A stretch of DNA of 64,000 nucleotides from Marinitoga litoralis. Its GTDB lineage: Bacteria > Thermotogota > Thermotogae > Petrotogales > Petrotogaceae. Within the stretch, counting starts at the first letter, position 1; each line of letters opens with the position of its first letter. The stretch is from positions 19,414 to 83,413 of the forward strand of contig NZ_JAFBDI010000005.1 of the NCBI RefSeq assembly GCF_016908145.1. The letters run 5' to 3'. The notes under the pieces are model-generated. The model made no database searches. It had not been told where the DNA came from and was given only the letters and a program-made list of their open reading frames with translations. The position numbers were made by a program, and so were the translations under genes. Shown here piece by piece: positions 55,375-63,777 of the stretch.

Positions 55375-56910
55375 ATGAAAAAATTGCCGATAGGGATACA
55401 GGATTATAAGGAAATAATTGAAGGTAATTATATATATGTAGATAAAACAAAATATATTTTTGATTTAATAGATAATGGAAAATATTATTTTTTATCTCGT
55501 CCTAGAAGATTTGGAAAGAGTTTAACAATATCAACATTATATTATATATTCAAAGGAGAAAAAGAATTATTTAAAGATACATATATATATGACAAATGGA
55601 ATTTCAAAGAATATCCTATTATAAGATTAAATATATTATTAGCTGCTACAGATAATGAAGAGAGATTTAAAAAGAGTTTGACAAACTTAATAAAACAAGA
55701 AGGTCAAAGAAATAATGTAGAAATATTGGAAGAAGATTATAAATTTGCATTTGATGAATTAATACTTAAATTATCCAGAAAAGGAAAAGTGGTAATATTA
55801 GTAGATGAATATGAAAAACCAATATTAGATAATATAAATAACAAAGAAAAAGCTGAAAAATATAGAGAAATATTAAGAGATTTCTATGTAACAATCAAAT
55901 CCAGAGATGAATACATAAAATTCGTATTTATCACAGGAATAACGAAATTTACAAAAACAGGAGTATTTTCTGCATTAAATAATTTAAATGATATATCATT
56001 AGACAATGATTATTCTCAAATGTTAGGTTATACGCAAGAAGAATTGGAATATTATTTTGATGAATACATAATAGAAACAGCTGAAAAATTAGAAATAACA
56101 AAAAATGAATTATTGCAAGAAATGAAAAAATATTATAATGGATTCTCATTTGATGGAGAACATTTTGTATATAACCCATTTTCTATATTAAAATTCTTTC
56201 AAAAAAAAGAATTTGAAAATTATTGGTTTGAAAGTGGTTACACATCATTTATATATGAATATATAAAAGGGAAAAAGGTAACCTATGAAGATTTAACAAA
56301 ATATCCAGTAAGTGCAATGGATTTCTCATCAAGAGAAATAGAGGATGCAAAAGCAAATATATTCTTTGCACAAGCTGGTTATTTAACCTTTAAAGGAATA
56401 AAAAGATATGGTTTAAGAAAAAAATATATATTGGATTATCCTAATATAGAAGTAAAAAATAGTTTTTCGGAATTAATATTAGAAGCAAATTATGGATTAG
56501 AAGAAATAGAAAATATAATATATGAATTAGTAGATGAAAATAATATAGAGGGATTAATAGAAGAAATAAAAAGGATAATAAGCGCTATACCGTATAATTT
56601 ACATCAAAATAGAGAAAGTTATTATCATTCATTAATATATACAATATTAGCATCAGCAGGATTAAATGTAACAGCAGAAGAATTAACAAATCTTGGAAGA
56701 ATAGATTTAGTATTAGAGCATAATGACAAAATATACTTATTTGAAATAAAATTAGACAAAAGCGCTAAAGAAGCAATAGAACAAATAAAAGAAAAGAAGT
56801 ATTATGAAAAATATAAAAATAATGAAGTTTATATTATTGGAATAAACATAGATTCAGAAAAGAGAAATATTGATGAGTATATAATAGAAAAAGTAAAATA
56901 TAGCATGTAA
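55375..56910 (+). CDS. AAA-ATPase-like protein with PD-(D/E)XK nuclease domain
   Basis: 511-aa protein of the AAA-ATPase_like/PDDEXK_9 family. The N-terminal LPIGIQDYKEII and VDKT motifs, the Walker A-like RPRRFGKSL, Walker B VVILVDEYEKP, and the C-terminal nuclease-like RIDLV...FEIKL are present. These genes are often multicopy and spread horizontally; their role is unknown. ATG 55375 follows GGAGGTGG. Codon use is very rich in ATA and AGA compared with housekeeping neighbours. It stands alone between terminators. Confidence 0.9.
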   Translation: MKKLPIGIQDYKEIIEGNYIYVDKTKYIFDLIDNGKYYFLSRPRRFGKSLTISTLYYIFKGEKELFKDTYIYDKWNFKEYPIIRLNILLAATDNEERFKKSLTNLIKQEGQRNNVEILEEDYKFAFDELILKLSRKGKVVILVDEYEKPILDNINNKEKAEKYREILRDFYVTIKSRDEYIKFVFITGITKFTKTGVFSALNNLNDISLDNDYSQMLGYTQEELEYYFDEYIIETAEKLEITKNELLQEMKKYYNGFSFDGEHFVYNPFSILKFFQKKEFENYWFESGYTSFIYEYIKGKKVTYEDLTKYPVSAMDFSSREIEDAKANIFFAQAGYLTFKGIKRYGLRKKYILDYPNIEVKNSFSELILEANYGLEEIENIIYELVDENNIEGLIEEIKRIISAIPYNLHQNRESYYHSLIYTILASAGLNVTAEELTNLGRIDLVLEHNDKIYLFEIKLDKSAKEAIEQIKEKKYYEKYKNNEVYIIGINIDSEKRNIDEYIIEKVKYSM

Positions 56911-57042
56911 TTTTTTGTGTAAATACTTCATCTTGGATGGTAATAAATTAATTAAATTAGATTATTTTTTCTTGACTTATTTCATATGAATTATCGTCTA
57001 TATTGAATCATAAAAAATATATAATCATAATAACCTTGAAAA

Positions 57043-57070
57043 AAATCCCCTCTAATTTTAGAGGGGATTT
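57043..57070 (-). terminator. Terminator of nadX-nadA-nadC operon
   Basis: 13-bp stem AAATCCCCTCTAA/TTAGAGGGGATTT with T-rich tail on the minus strand; it touches the nadC stop. Confidence 0.9.
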
Positions 57071-57900
57071 CAGTTATCACCTTTTATTTCCAATGAAAAA
57101 TCTATATATTTTACTTCTGTCGTTAACTTTCCCATAGAAATTATATCAATATTATCATCCACATAATTTAAATAATTTTCTTCATTAATGCCACCAGAAA
57201 CCTCAACAATTATATTTGGATATTTTTCTTTTAGTTTTTTTGCTGTTTTTTTAGCATTTTCTGATGGAAAATTATCTAACATTATAATATCAACATTATT
57301 TTTTGCTGCTAAAATTGCATCTTCTTCATTTTCCACTTCAATTTCTATTTTTTTGGTAAATGATTTATATTTTTTCACAATATTTATTGCATTTTCAATA
57401 CCACCATATAATGCTATATGATTATCTTTTATCATTATACTTTCTGATAAATTCCATCTATGCGTATCTCCACCACCATGAATTACTGCTAATTTTTCTA
57501 AATTACCTAACCCTGGAAATACTTTTCTCGTTGCTGCAAGTTTTGTTTTACCATTTATTTTACTAACAAGATTATATGTTTTAGTCGATATCGCGCTCAT
57601 TAAAGATAATATATTAAGCATTGTTCTTTCTACAATCAATATATTATATGCATTTCCTTTAATTATTCCAATTGTATTTTTATCTAATTTATCTCCATCA
57701 TTATAATAAAATTCTGATTCTATATTAAACTCATTTAATAGTCTTTGTATTATTTCTATTCCTGATAAAACAACATTTGAATTTTTTAATAATATTTCTG
57801 CTGTTGTTTTCTTATTTCTTAATTCATATGAGGCTATATCAAAAAAATTGTTATCTTTTTCTATCCATTCTTTTAATAATTTTATTTCATAATCAAACAT
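57070..57900 (-). CDS. nadC: Nicotinate-nucleotide pyrophosphorylase
   Basis: Quinolinate phosphoribosyltransferase, third step of de novo NAD synthesis. The ATRKVFPGLGNLEK, GGGDTHRWNL and IMLDNF motifs are diagnostic; 276 aa is typical. It lies 1 base after nadA, behind GGAGGG. Confidence 0.96.
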   Translation of the reverse strand: MFDYEIKLLKEWIEKDNNFFDIASYELRNKKTTAEILLKNSNVVLSGIEIIQRLLNEFNIESEFYYNDGDKLDKNTIGIIKGNAYNILIVERTMLNILSLMSAISTKTYNLVSKINGKTKLAATRKVFPGLGNLEKLAVIHGGGDTHRWNLSESIMIKDNHIALYGGIENAINIVKKYKSFTKKIEIEVENEEDAILAAKNNVDIIMLDNFPSENAKKTAKKLKEKYPNIIVEVSGGINEENYLNYVDDNIDIISMGKLTTEVKYIDFSLEIKGDN

Positions 57901-57901
57901 T

Positions 57902-58840
57902 TTATCCCTCCATTAATTTAAACATATTCATTATAGGGATTTTAGCCTTTTCAATTATTTCTTCTGGTAAATCAATTTCATTTTCTTCATTTAATAATGC
58001 TTCATATACATTTTTTAAATTATTTTTTTTCATGTTATTACATATACCTAATTCTTTTAAAGGATAAAATTTTTTATCTTTAAATGTTTTAGACAATTTA
58101 TTAATCATTCCTATTTCTGTTCCTATAATAAACTCTTCTGTTTCATCTTCTTTAGGAAATTTCATCATTTGTCCAGTACTACCAATATATTCACATAAAT
58201 CTCTAACTTCTTTTGGTGATTCTGGATGAACAATAATTTTAGCATTTGGATATTTTTCTTTTGCTTTTTTTACATCTTCAACAGAAAATCTATTATGTAC
58301 ATAGCAATATCCCGTTTCACCTGGAATTGGTATTATTTTCTTTCCTGTTTTTTCAGCTACATATGAACCTAAATTTTTATCTGGACCAAATAATATAATA
58401 TCAGAATCTATATTACTTACAATTTCTACAGCATTTGCTGATGTACATGTATAATCTGCCAATGCTTTACACTCTGCAGTACTATTAACATACAATACCA
58501 CTGGTGCATTTGGGTATTTTTCCTTAAAAGATTTTATTATTTCTGGTGTTAAAGAATTAGCCATAGGACATGTTGAAGCCTTTGTTGGAACTATTATTTT
58601 CTTTGATGGATTTAATATTTTTAATGTTTCTGCCATAAAATCTACACCAAGAAATAGAATTTTATTATTTTCTATTTCTGTAGCTAATCTTGCTAATTGT
58701 AATGAATCTCCTGTTATATCTGATAAATCCTGTAATTCAGAAATTACATAATTATGACCTAATATTGTATATCCTTTTTTTTCTTTTAATTCTTTTATTT
58801 TTTCAATTAATTCCCTTTCAATAGCATTTTCTTTTATCAT
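57902..58840 (-). CDS. nadA: Quinolinate synthase
   Basis: [4Fe-4S] enzyme that condenses iminoaspartate with dihydroxyacetone phosphate. Three cluster cysteines are visible in [19 protein letters not shown] and GICNNM. 312 aa is the short NadA type. It starts one base after the nadX stop. Confidence 0.96.
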   Translation of the reverse strand: MIKENAIERELIEKIKELKEKKGYTILGHNYVISELQDLSDITGDSLQLARLATEIENNKILFLGVDFMAETLKILNPSKKIIVPTKASTCPMANSLTPEIIKSFKEKYPNAPVVLYVNSTAECKALADYTCTSANAVEIVSNIDSDIILFGPDKNLGSYVAEKTGKKIIPIPGETGYCYVHNRFSVEDVKKAKEKYPNAKIIVHPESPKEVRDLCEYIGSTGQMMKFPKEDETEEFIIGTEIGMINKLSKTFKDKKFYPLKELGICNNMKKNNLKNVYEALLNEENEIDLPEEIIEKAKIPIMNMFKLMEG

Positions 58841-58841
58841 A

Positions 58842-59600
58842 TTATCCTCCTATTCTAAAATTTGTGTTTAGGTTCTTCAATAAACCAACAATTGATAATG
58901 GTGCTAAATAACTGGTTTTTAGATTTTTTGATGGAAAATTTTCAAATTCAAAATTATAATTTCCAGCTTTTGAGATTATTTCTATTGTATGTATATTTCT
59001 TTCAACTTTAGGATCTGCAATTATTCTAACCCTAACTTTTTCAAAATTTCTTGCTGCTAAAGACAAAGTAACTGCAACATTTACATTTTTTGGAAACCTT
59101 TCAATTGCTTCAATTGAATTTCCTTCAAAAATTATTTTTTCTTCTGTTATTTCTAAACCTAAACTTTTTGGTGGTTTTCTCGTTGTTAAAGTTATTTTTT
59201 CTATCCTATCGTATATTGCATTTATTAAATCTATTCCACCAATAGCTCCAGAAACAACATATACTTTATTATTAGTATTATTTAATTTTTTCACAAAATT
59301 ATATCTAAAAATTTTATCTGCAAATGCACCTGTACTTAATACTATTAAATCTTTGTTCATATCAAGTATTTTTAAACCGTATTCTTTTAATGCTTCAACA
59401 GATGCAACCTCAATAACATAATCAACATCTAAATCTTTTATTTCATCCAACTCTTTGTATTCAACATTATCAAAAATATACTTGAGTTCATCAACTTGTT
59501 CTTTGTTTTTATCATATATATAAGCTTTTTCGATATAATCATACATTTCTTCTAAAATGATTTTTGCCGAATTACCACCACCAAGAAAAAATAATTTCAT
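58842..59600 (-). CDS. nadX: L-aspartate dehydrogenase
   Basis: NAD(P)-dependent aspartate dehydrogenase that replaces NadB and supplies iminoaspartate to NadA. The Rossmann motif at the N-terminus reads FLGGGNSAK, and the DUF108 C-terminal region contains [17 protein letters not shown]. 252 aa is typical. First gene of the operon, behind GGAGGG. Confidence 0.93.
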   Translation of the reverse strand: MKLFFLGGGNSAKIILEEMYDYIEKAYIYDKNKEQVDELKYIFDNVEYKELDEIKDLDVDYVIEVASVEALKEYGLKILDMNKDLIVLSTGAFADKIFRYNFVKKLNNTNNKVYVVSGAIGGIDLINAIYDRIEKITLTTRKPPKSLGLEITEEKIIFEGNSIEAIERFPKNVNVAVTLSLAARNFEKVRVRIIADPKVERNIHTIEIISKAGNYNFEFENFPSKNLKTSYLAPLSIVGLLKNLNTNFRIGG

Positions 59601-59629
59601 ATTATCCCTCCATTACATTACTTTACCAT

Positions 59630-59658
59630 ATTATACTCATATTGTAAACATTAGTCAA
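59630..59658 (-). promoter_or_regulatory. Promoter of the NAD operon
   Basis: On the minus strand TTGACT (59653-59658), 17-base spacer, TATAAT (59630-59635). The spacer holds TGTTTACA, a possible site for a NiaR-type repressor, but I cannot verify that. Confidence 0.8.
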
Positions 59659-59738
59659 GATAAAAAATATAACTAAAGAAATAATTAACAAATTATAAAA
59701 TTAATTGAAATAATTTAATTGATTATAAATATAAAAAA

Positions 59739-59762
59739 ATCCTCCTCAAAATGAGGAGGATT
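59739..59762 (-). terminator. Terminator of the ABC exporter operon
   Basis: Stem AATCCTCCTC/GAGGAGGATT with a short A/T loop followed by a T run on the minus strand; overlaps the stop of the last gene. Confidence 0.88.
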
Positions 59763-61506
59763 ACGCACCTAATTCTAAAAATTTAAATTGTGAAATGTAT
59801 AAATTATAATAATGTCCTTTTTTAGCCATTAATTCCTTGTGATTACCAACTTCAATAATTTTTCCGTTATCAATATAGAATATTCTATCAGCACTTCTAA
59901 TAGTAGATAACCTATGAGCAATAACGAAAGATGTTCTACCTTTTAATAATTTTTTAATTCCATCTTGTACTAATTTTTCAGTATATGTGTCTATATTTGA
60001 AGTTGCTTCATCAAGAATTAATATTCTTGGGTTAGCTAATAATGCTCTAGCAAATGATATTAATTGTCTTTCACCAATTGATAATCTAACACCTCTTTCA
60101 TTTACATCAGTATCATATCCTTTTTCTAATTTGATAATAAAATCATGTGAATGCACAGCTTTAGCTGCTTCTATTATTTCTTCATCTGTTGCATCTAATT
60201 TTCCATATCTAATATTCTCTTTTATGGTATCAGAAAATAAAAATGTGTCTTGTAACATGATTCCCATTTGAGAACGTAATGATTCTAAATCTACCTTTTT
60301 AATATCATGTCCATCTATTAATATTTGTCCTTTTTGTGGATCATAAAATCTACTAATTAAATTAACTATTGTAGTTTTTCCAGCTCCTGTTGGTCCAACT
60401 AATGCAATAGTTTCACCAGGTTTAATTTTAAAAGATACTTTATCTAATACAATATCCTTATCATATGCAAAAGAAACATTTTTAAATTCAACTTCACCAT
60501 TTATTTTTGGCATTATTTTAGCATCTTTTGGATTAACAATATCTGGCTTTGTATCTAAAATTTCAAATATTCTTTCACCTGCAGATATATTTGTTACTAG
60601 AGAATTATAAAAATTACTTAAATTCATTATAGGTCTCCAAAACATTCCAATATATCCAACAAATGCAACAACAGTACCTACAGTTAGTTCATTTAAATCA
60701 ATCATTTTTACACTCAAATAAAACACTAAAACACTACCAATTCCCCAAGATATAAATACCATAGCCCAGAACCAATCATTAATCTTTACTGCATTTACAA
60801 AAGAATTCATCATTTTATTTGTTAGAAATTTAAATTTTTTATTTGTTTTTTCTTCGCTAGTAAAAGACTTTACAACTCTAATACCAGAAATATCTTCATG
60901 AGTGAAAGCATTTAGTTCTGATCTATTATTTCTATAATCCATCCATCTTTTTCTACTAATAACCTCTATTAAAAATAATCCAAAAATTAATAATGGCAAA
61001 ATAATCATAGAAGCTAAAGCTAGTTTATAATTCATATAAAACATAATTCCAGCAACAAATACCAATGTCAATAATTCTGGTACTAAACTTGTTATGCTAT
61101 TAGAAAATAATTGTTCTAATGAATTTACATCATTAACCACTCTTGCTAAAATTTTACCAACTGGTCTACTATCAAAAAATGAAAAGGATAATTTTTGAAT
61201 ATGTTCATATAATTCATGCCTTATGTTCAACACAATTTTATTTGTAATCTTTCCCATCTCAACTATTCTTAATCTTGAAAGAATCATTGCAATTAAATTT
61301 AATATTACTAATCCTATACCAATAATAATCAAACCATTTAAATCTTTATTTGCAATATATGTATCAATAGCAACCTTAAAAAAATATGGGTTAATTAAAT
61401 TAATTATCATAACTACAACCATTAAAAATATTACAAATATTGTTTTTGGAATAAATGGTTTTAGATATGAGAATATTCTCAAAACAGTATTAATTTTTGT
61501 CATCAT
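59761..61506 (-). CDS. ABC exporter half-transporter with degenerate signature (TM288-like)
   Basis: 581-aa ABC exporter subunit: six membrane helices (about 1-320) and an ATPase domain with Walker A GPTGAGKTT and Walker B ILILDEATS, including the catalytic glutamate. Its signature reads LSIGE instead of LSGGQ. Paired with the upstream partner, this gives one competent and one degenerate ATP site, as in TM287/288. The start overlaps the upstream stop. Likely multidrug or lipid export. Confidence 0.93.
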   Translation of the reverse strand: MMTKINTVLRIFSYLKPFIPKTIFVIFLMVVVMIINLINPYFFKVAIDTYIANKDLNGLIIIGIGLVILNLIAMILSRLRIVEMGKITNKIVLNIRHELYEHIQKLSFSFFDSRPVGKILARVVNDVNSLEQLFSNSITSLVPELLTLVFVAGIMFYMNYKLALASMIILPLLIFGLFLIEVISRKRWMDYRNNRSELNAFTHEDISGIRVVKSFTSEEKTNKKFKFLTNKMMNSFVNAVKINDWFWAMVFISWGIGSVLVFYLSVKMIDLNELTVGTVVAFVGYIGMFWRPIMNLSNFYNSLVTNISAGERIFEILDTKPDIVNPKDAKIMPKINGEVEFKNVSFAYDKDIVLDKVSFKIKPGETIALVGPTGAGKTTIVNLISRFYDPQKGQILIDGHDIKKVDLESLRSQMGIMLQDTFLFSDTIKENIRYGKLDATDEEIIEAAKAVHSHDFIIKLEKGYDTDVNERGVRLSIGERQLISFARALLANPRILILDEATSNIDTYTEKLVQDGIKKLLKGRTSFVIAHRLSTIRSADRIFYIDNGKIIEVGNHKELMAKKGHYYNLYISQFKFLELGA

Positions 61507-63227
61507 ATCACCTCAGTCAAATCTTCAAAGTCTTTAAATTGTTCATTAAATATTTCATAATATTTTCCTTTTAGTTCTAATAATTCATCATGTTTTCCTC
61601 TTTCAACAATTTCACCATTTTCTAAAAAGATAATTTCATCAGCATTTTTTACAGCAGAAATTCTATGAGCAATAATAATTTTCGTGTTTTGTTTTTCTTT
61701 TGAATATATACTTTTTAATAGTTCATATTCTGTATCCATATCAAGTGCTGATGTAGCATCATCAAAAACTATAATAGGAGAATGTTTAATAATTCCTCTT
61801 GCAATAGTTAATCGTTGTTTTTGACCACCAGATAGTCCCAGTCCTCTTTCACCAACAACGGTATCGTATTTATCTGGTAGATTCATAATAAAATCATGTG
61901 CTTGAGCTTCAATACAAGCATTAATAATTTCTTCATCTGTAGCATCATCTTTTCCATATTTGATATTTTCTTTTATAGATTCAGAGAATAAAAATGTATC
62001 CTGGAAAATATAACTAATATTTTTTCTTAATGAATGTAAAGAAATATCTTTTATATTTATTCCATCAAGAAGTATTTCTCCTTCTTCAATCTCATAGAAT
62101 CTTGATATTAAAGATACTAATGTACTCTTTCCTGAACCAGTTGGTCCCATTATAGCTAGTGTTTTTCCTTCTTCTATTTTAAAGCTAATATTTTTTAATA
62201 CATATTCATTTTCATACTTAAAGCTGACGTTTTTAAATTCAAGTGTACCTTTTGCTTTATCTAAATTAATTCCATCAAAATTTTCCTCTTTTTCTCTTAA
62301 TATCTTTTCAATTTTTTTAGCTGATGCATTAGCTTGAGATAAAATATTTGATAACCATCCAATTAATCTCATTGGCCAAACAATCATCCACATATATCCA
62401 TTAAATGCAACTAATGTTCCTATTGAAATATTTTCATTTATTACAAACATACCACCAATTGTAATAACTAATATTAAAGCTGCGTTTCCTAAGAATTCTA
62501 TAGTTGGAAAATATTTTCCCCATATTCTTGATTTCATTATGTTTAAATTATAATTTTCATCGTTTAACTTTAAAAATTTTAATATTTCATGTTTTTCTCT
62601 TGCAAATGCTTTAACTAATCTAACTCCAGAAATATTTTCCTGTGCAGTTGTGTTTATAACCGCAGCTTGATCACTAATTTTATCAAAAGCTTTTCCTATT
62701 TCTTTTTCTAATTTTGTTGCTAAATATGCTATAAAAGGAGCTGAAATTAAACTAATTAAAGCTAATTTCCAATTTAAGTAAAACAAAACAATACTACCAA
62801 GAATAAAATATAATGAAAATTCTATTGTTAAACCTATTCCGAATCCAAATGCCATCCATATATTATCAATATCTTCTCCTATTCTTGACATTAATTCACC
62901 AGTATTTGTCTTATCAAAATATTTAAAAGGTAAATTTTGAATATGTTTAAATACATCATATTTTAATTCTTTACTTATTCTTGATCCTACATAATCAAAA
63001 GTAAATTCTTGAACATATCCCATTAATGCTCTGAAAATAGTAATAAAAAATATAGCAGTTAAAGTAGAAAACAATAATTCATATTGTTTATTTATAATAA
63101 TATTATCTATTACTATTTTATTTAGATATGGTAATACTAATTCAGCTATAATTCCACCTATCATTCCTATTGCTGCTATTAATATAAACTTTTTTTGATT
63201 AAATACATATTTTAATACACTTTTCAT
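61503..63227 (-). CDS. ABC exporter half-transporter with degenerate Walker B (TM287-like)
   Basis: 574-aa ABC exporter subunit: six helices (about 15-310), Walker A GPTGSGKST, intact signature LSGGQKQR, and Walker B IIVFDDATS, where aspartate replaces the catalytic glutamate. Its ATP site pairs with the degenerate LSIGE of the partner, so it should be the non-hydrolytic site. AGGAGG precedes ATG 63227. It is preceded by a leader ORF and tandem terminators. Confidence 0.93.
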   Translation of the reverse strand: MKSVLKYVFNQKKFILIAAIGMIGGIIAELVLPYLNKIVIDNIIINKQYELLFSTLTAIFFITIFRALMGYVQEFTFDYVGSRISKELKYDVFKHIQNLPFKYFDKTNTGELMSRIGEDIDNIWMAFGFGIGLTIEFSLYFILGSIVLFYLNWKLALISLISAPFIAYLATKLEKEIGKAFDKISDQAAVINTTAQENISGVRLVKAFAREKHEILKFLKLNDENYNLNIMKSRIWGKYFPTIEFLGNAALILVITIGGMFVINENISIGTLVAFNGYMWMIVWPMRLIGWLSNILSQANASAKKIEKILREKEENFDGINLDKAKGTLEFKNVSFKYENEYVLKNISFKIEEGKTLAIMGPTGSGKSTLVSLISRFYEIEEGEILLDGINIKDISLHSLRKNISYIFQDTFLFSESIKENIKYGKDDATDEEIINACIEAQAHDFIMNLPDKYDTVVGERGLGLSGGQKQRLTIARGIIKHSPIIVFDDATSALDMDTEYELLKSIYSKEKQNTKIIIAHRISAVKNADEIIFLENGEIVERGKHDELLELKGKYYEIFNEQFKDFEDLTEVI

Positions 63228-63288
63228 GAATATAACCTCCTGTGAAACAAAAATTTGTAAATAAAACTTTTATAGTGTTTGAATTCTA

Positions 63289-63327
63289 TTATTCATTTAA
63301 AAAAAACCCGACATTTTTAAAAGTCAT
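63289..63327 (-). CDS. Possible 12-codon mini-ORF after the attenuator
   Basis: ATG 63327 has an AAGGAG site 7 bases upstream and encodes MTFKNVGFFLNE before TAA. It lies between the second terminator and the exporter genes, and its TTT TTT TTA codons form a T8 tract after GGG. It may be translated or act as a pausing element; evidence is only the ribosome site and position. Confidence 0.4.
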   Translation of the reverse strand: MTFKNVGFFLNE

Positions 63328-63352
63328 ATTCCCACTCCTTTCTATATAAAAA

Positions 63353-63378
63353 AAGGCTATGGTATAATCCATAGCCTT
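63353..63378 (-). terminator. Attenuator terminator 2
   Basis: Minus strand AAGGCTATGG - ATTATA - CCATAGCCTT followed by a T run. Its arms are nearly identical to those of terminator 1, which allows cross-pairing. Confidence 0.88.
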
Positions 63379-63386
63379 AAAAAAAT

Positions 63387-63412
63387 GGGCTATGGTGTGA
63401 TAACCATAGCCC
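63387..63412 (-). terminator. Attenuator terminator 1
   Basis: Minus strand GGGCTATGG - TTATCACA - CCATAGCCC followed by ATTTTTTT. Ten bases of its 5' arm and loop (GGTTATCACA) are complementary to TGTGATAACC within the leader ORF. Confidence 0.88.
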
Positions 63413-63430
63413 AAATTAATTAATTTATCA

Positions 63431-63517
63431 TCAATAATAATTGATGTGAGCAAGGTTATCACAGGACACACTATTCCCACTATCAGATAATGTGATCGCA
63501 AATAATCTTTTTAACAT
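63431..63517 (-). CDS. 28-codon leader peptide of the ABC exporter operon
   Basis: ATG 63517 has a strong AGGAGG site with 7-base spacing, better than many real genes here. It encodes a 28-residue peptide starting MLKRLFAIT and ending HINYY before TGA. Codons 19-22 hold TGTGATAACC, complementary to terminator 1. The order leader ORF, tandem terminators, exporter genes matches ribosome-mediated attenuation, as known for bmrB-bmrC-bmrD in Bacillus subtilis. The 70-aa frame at 63289-63501 that overlaps it lacks a ribosome site. Confidence 0.7.
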   Translation of the reverse strand: MLKRLFAITLSDSGNSVSCDNLAHINYY

Positions 63518-63585
63518 GTGACAACCTCCTCGTGTATAATGTTTTCATATAATTAATAAATCTGATATTTATTTTTAAAAAAATA

Positions 63586-63777
63586 ATTCTAACTCTGAGT
63601 TATTATATAACTAAAGTAATTCTGTCACCTCCTGCACTTAAGTGCCTTGAATAGTCTGACTAACTTTGGTATATAAGTTGAATTGCTACCGGAGAATGAG
63701 CTATAGCTCTTACATATAACGAGGCTCTTTTCTTATATACCCAGAGTTAGAATCTAATTCTGAAAGGTTGTGTTTCT
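63586..63777 (+). ncRNA. Candidate bridge-RNA region of the IS110 element
   Basis: Upstream of the IS110 recombinase. Arms 63660-63677 and 63732-63750 pair over 18 bases with one G-U wobble and one bulged base, enclosing a 54-base segment with an inner hairpin GAGC-TATA-GCTC (63698-63709). ATTCTAACTCTG at 63586-63597 is exactly complementary to 63742-63753. A palindrome GCACTTAAGTGC is at 63634-63645. IS110-group elements encode bridge RNAs here; boundaries are not determined. A promoter-like TTGAAT-17-TATATA (63647-63675) also lies in the region. Confidence 0.5.
63647..63675 (+). promoter_or_regulatory. Promoter-like element before the IS110 gene
   Basis: TTGAAT (63647-63652), 17-base spacer, TATATA (63670-63675). 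It overlaps the left arm of the long inverted repeat. Confidence 0.45.

Noticed and set aside
63289..63501. A 70-codon minus-strand frame across the exporter leader
   Set aside because: It has only a TTG start without a ribosome site and runs through both terminator hairpins; the 28-codon ORF in another frame has a strong ribosome site.
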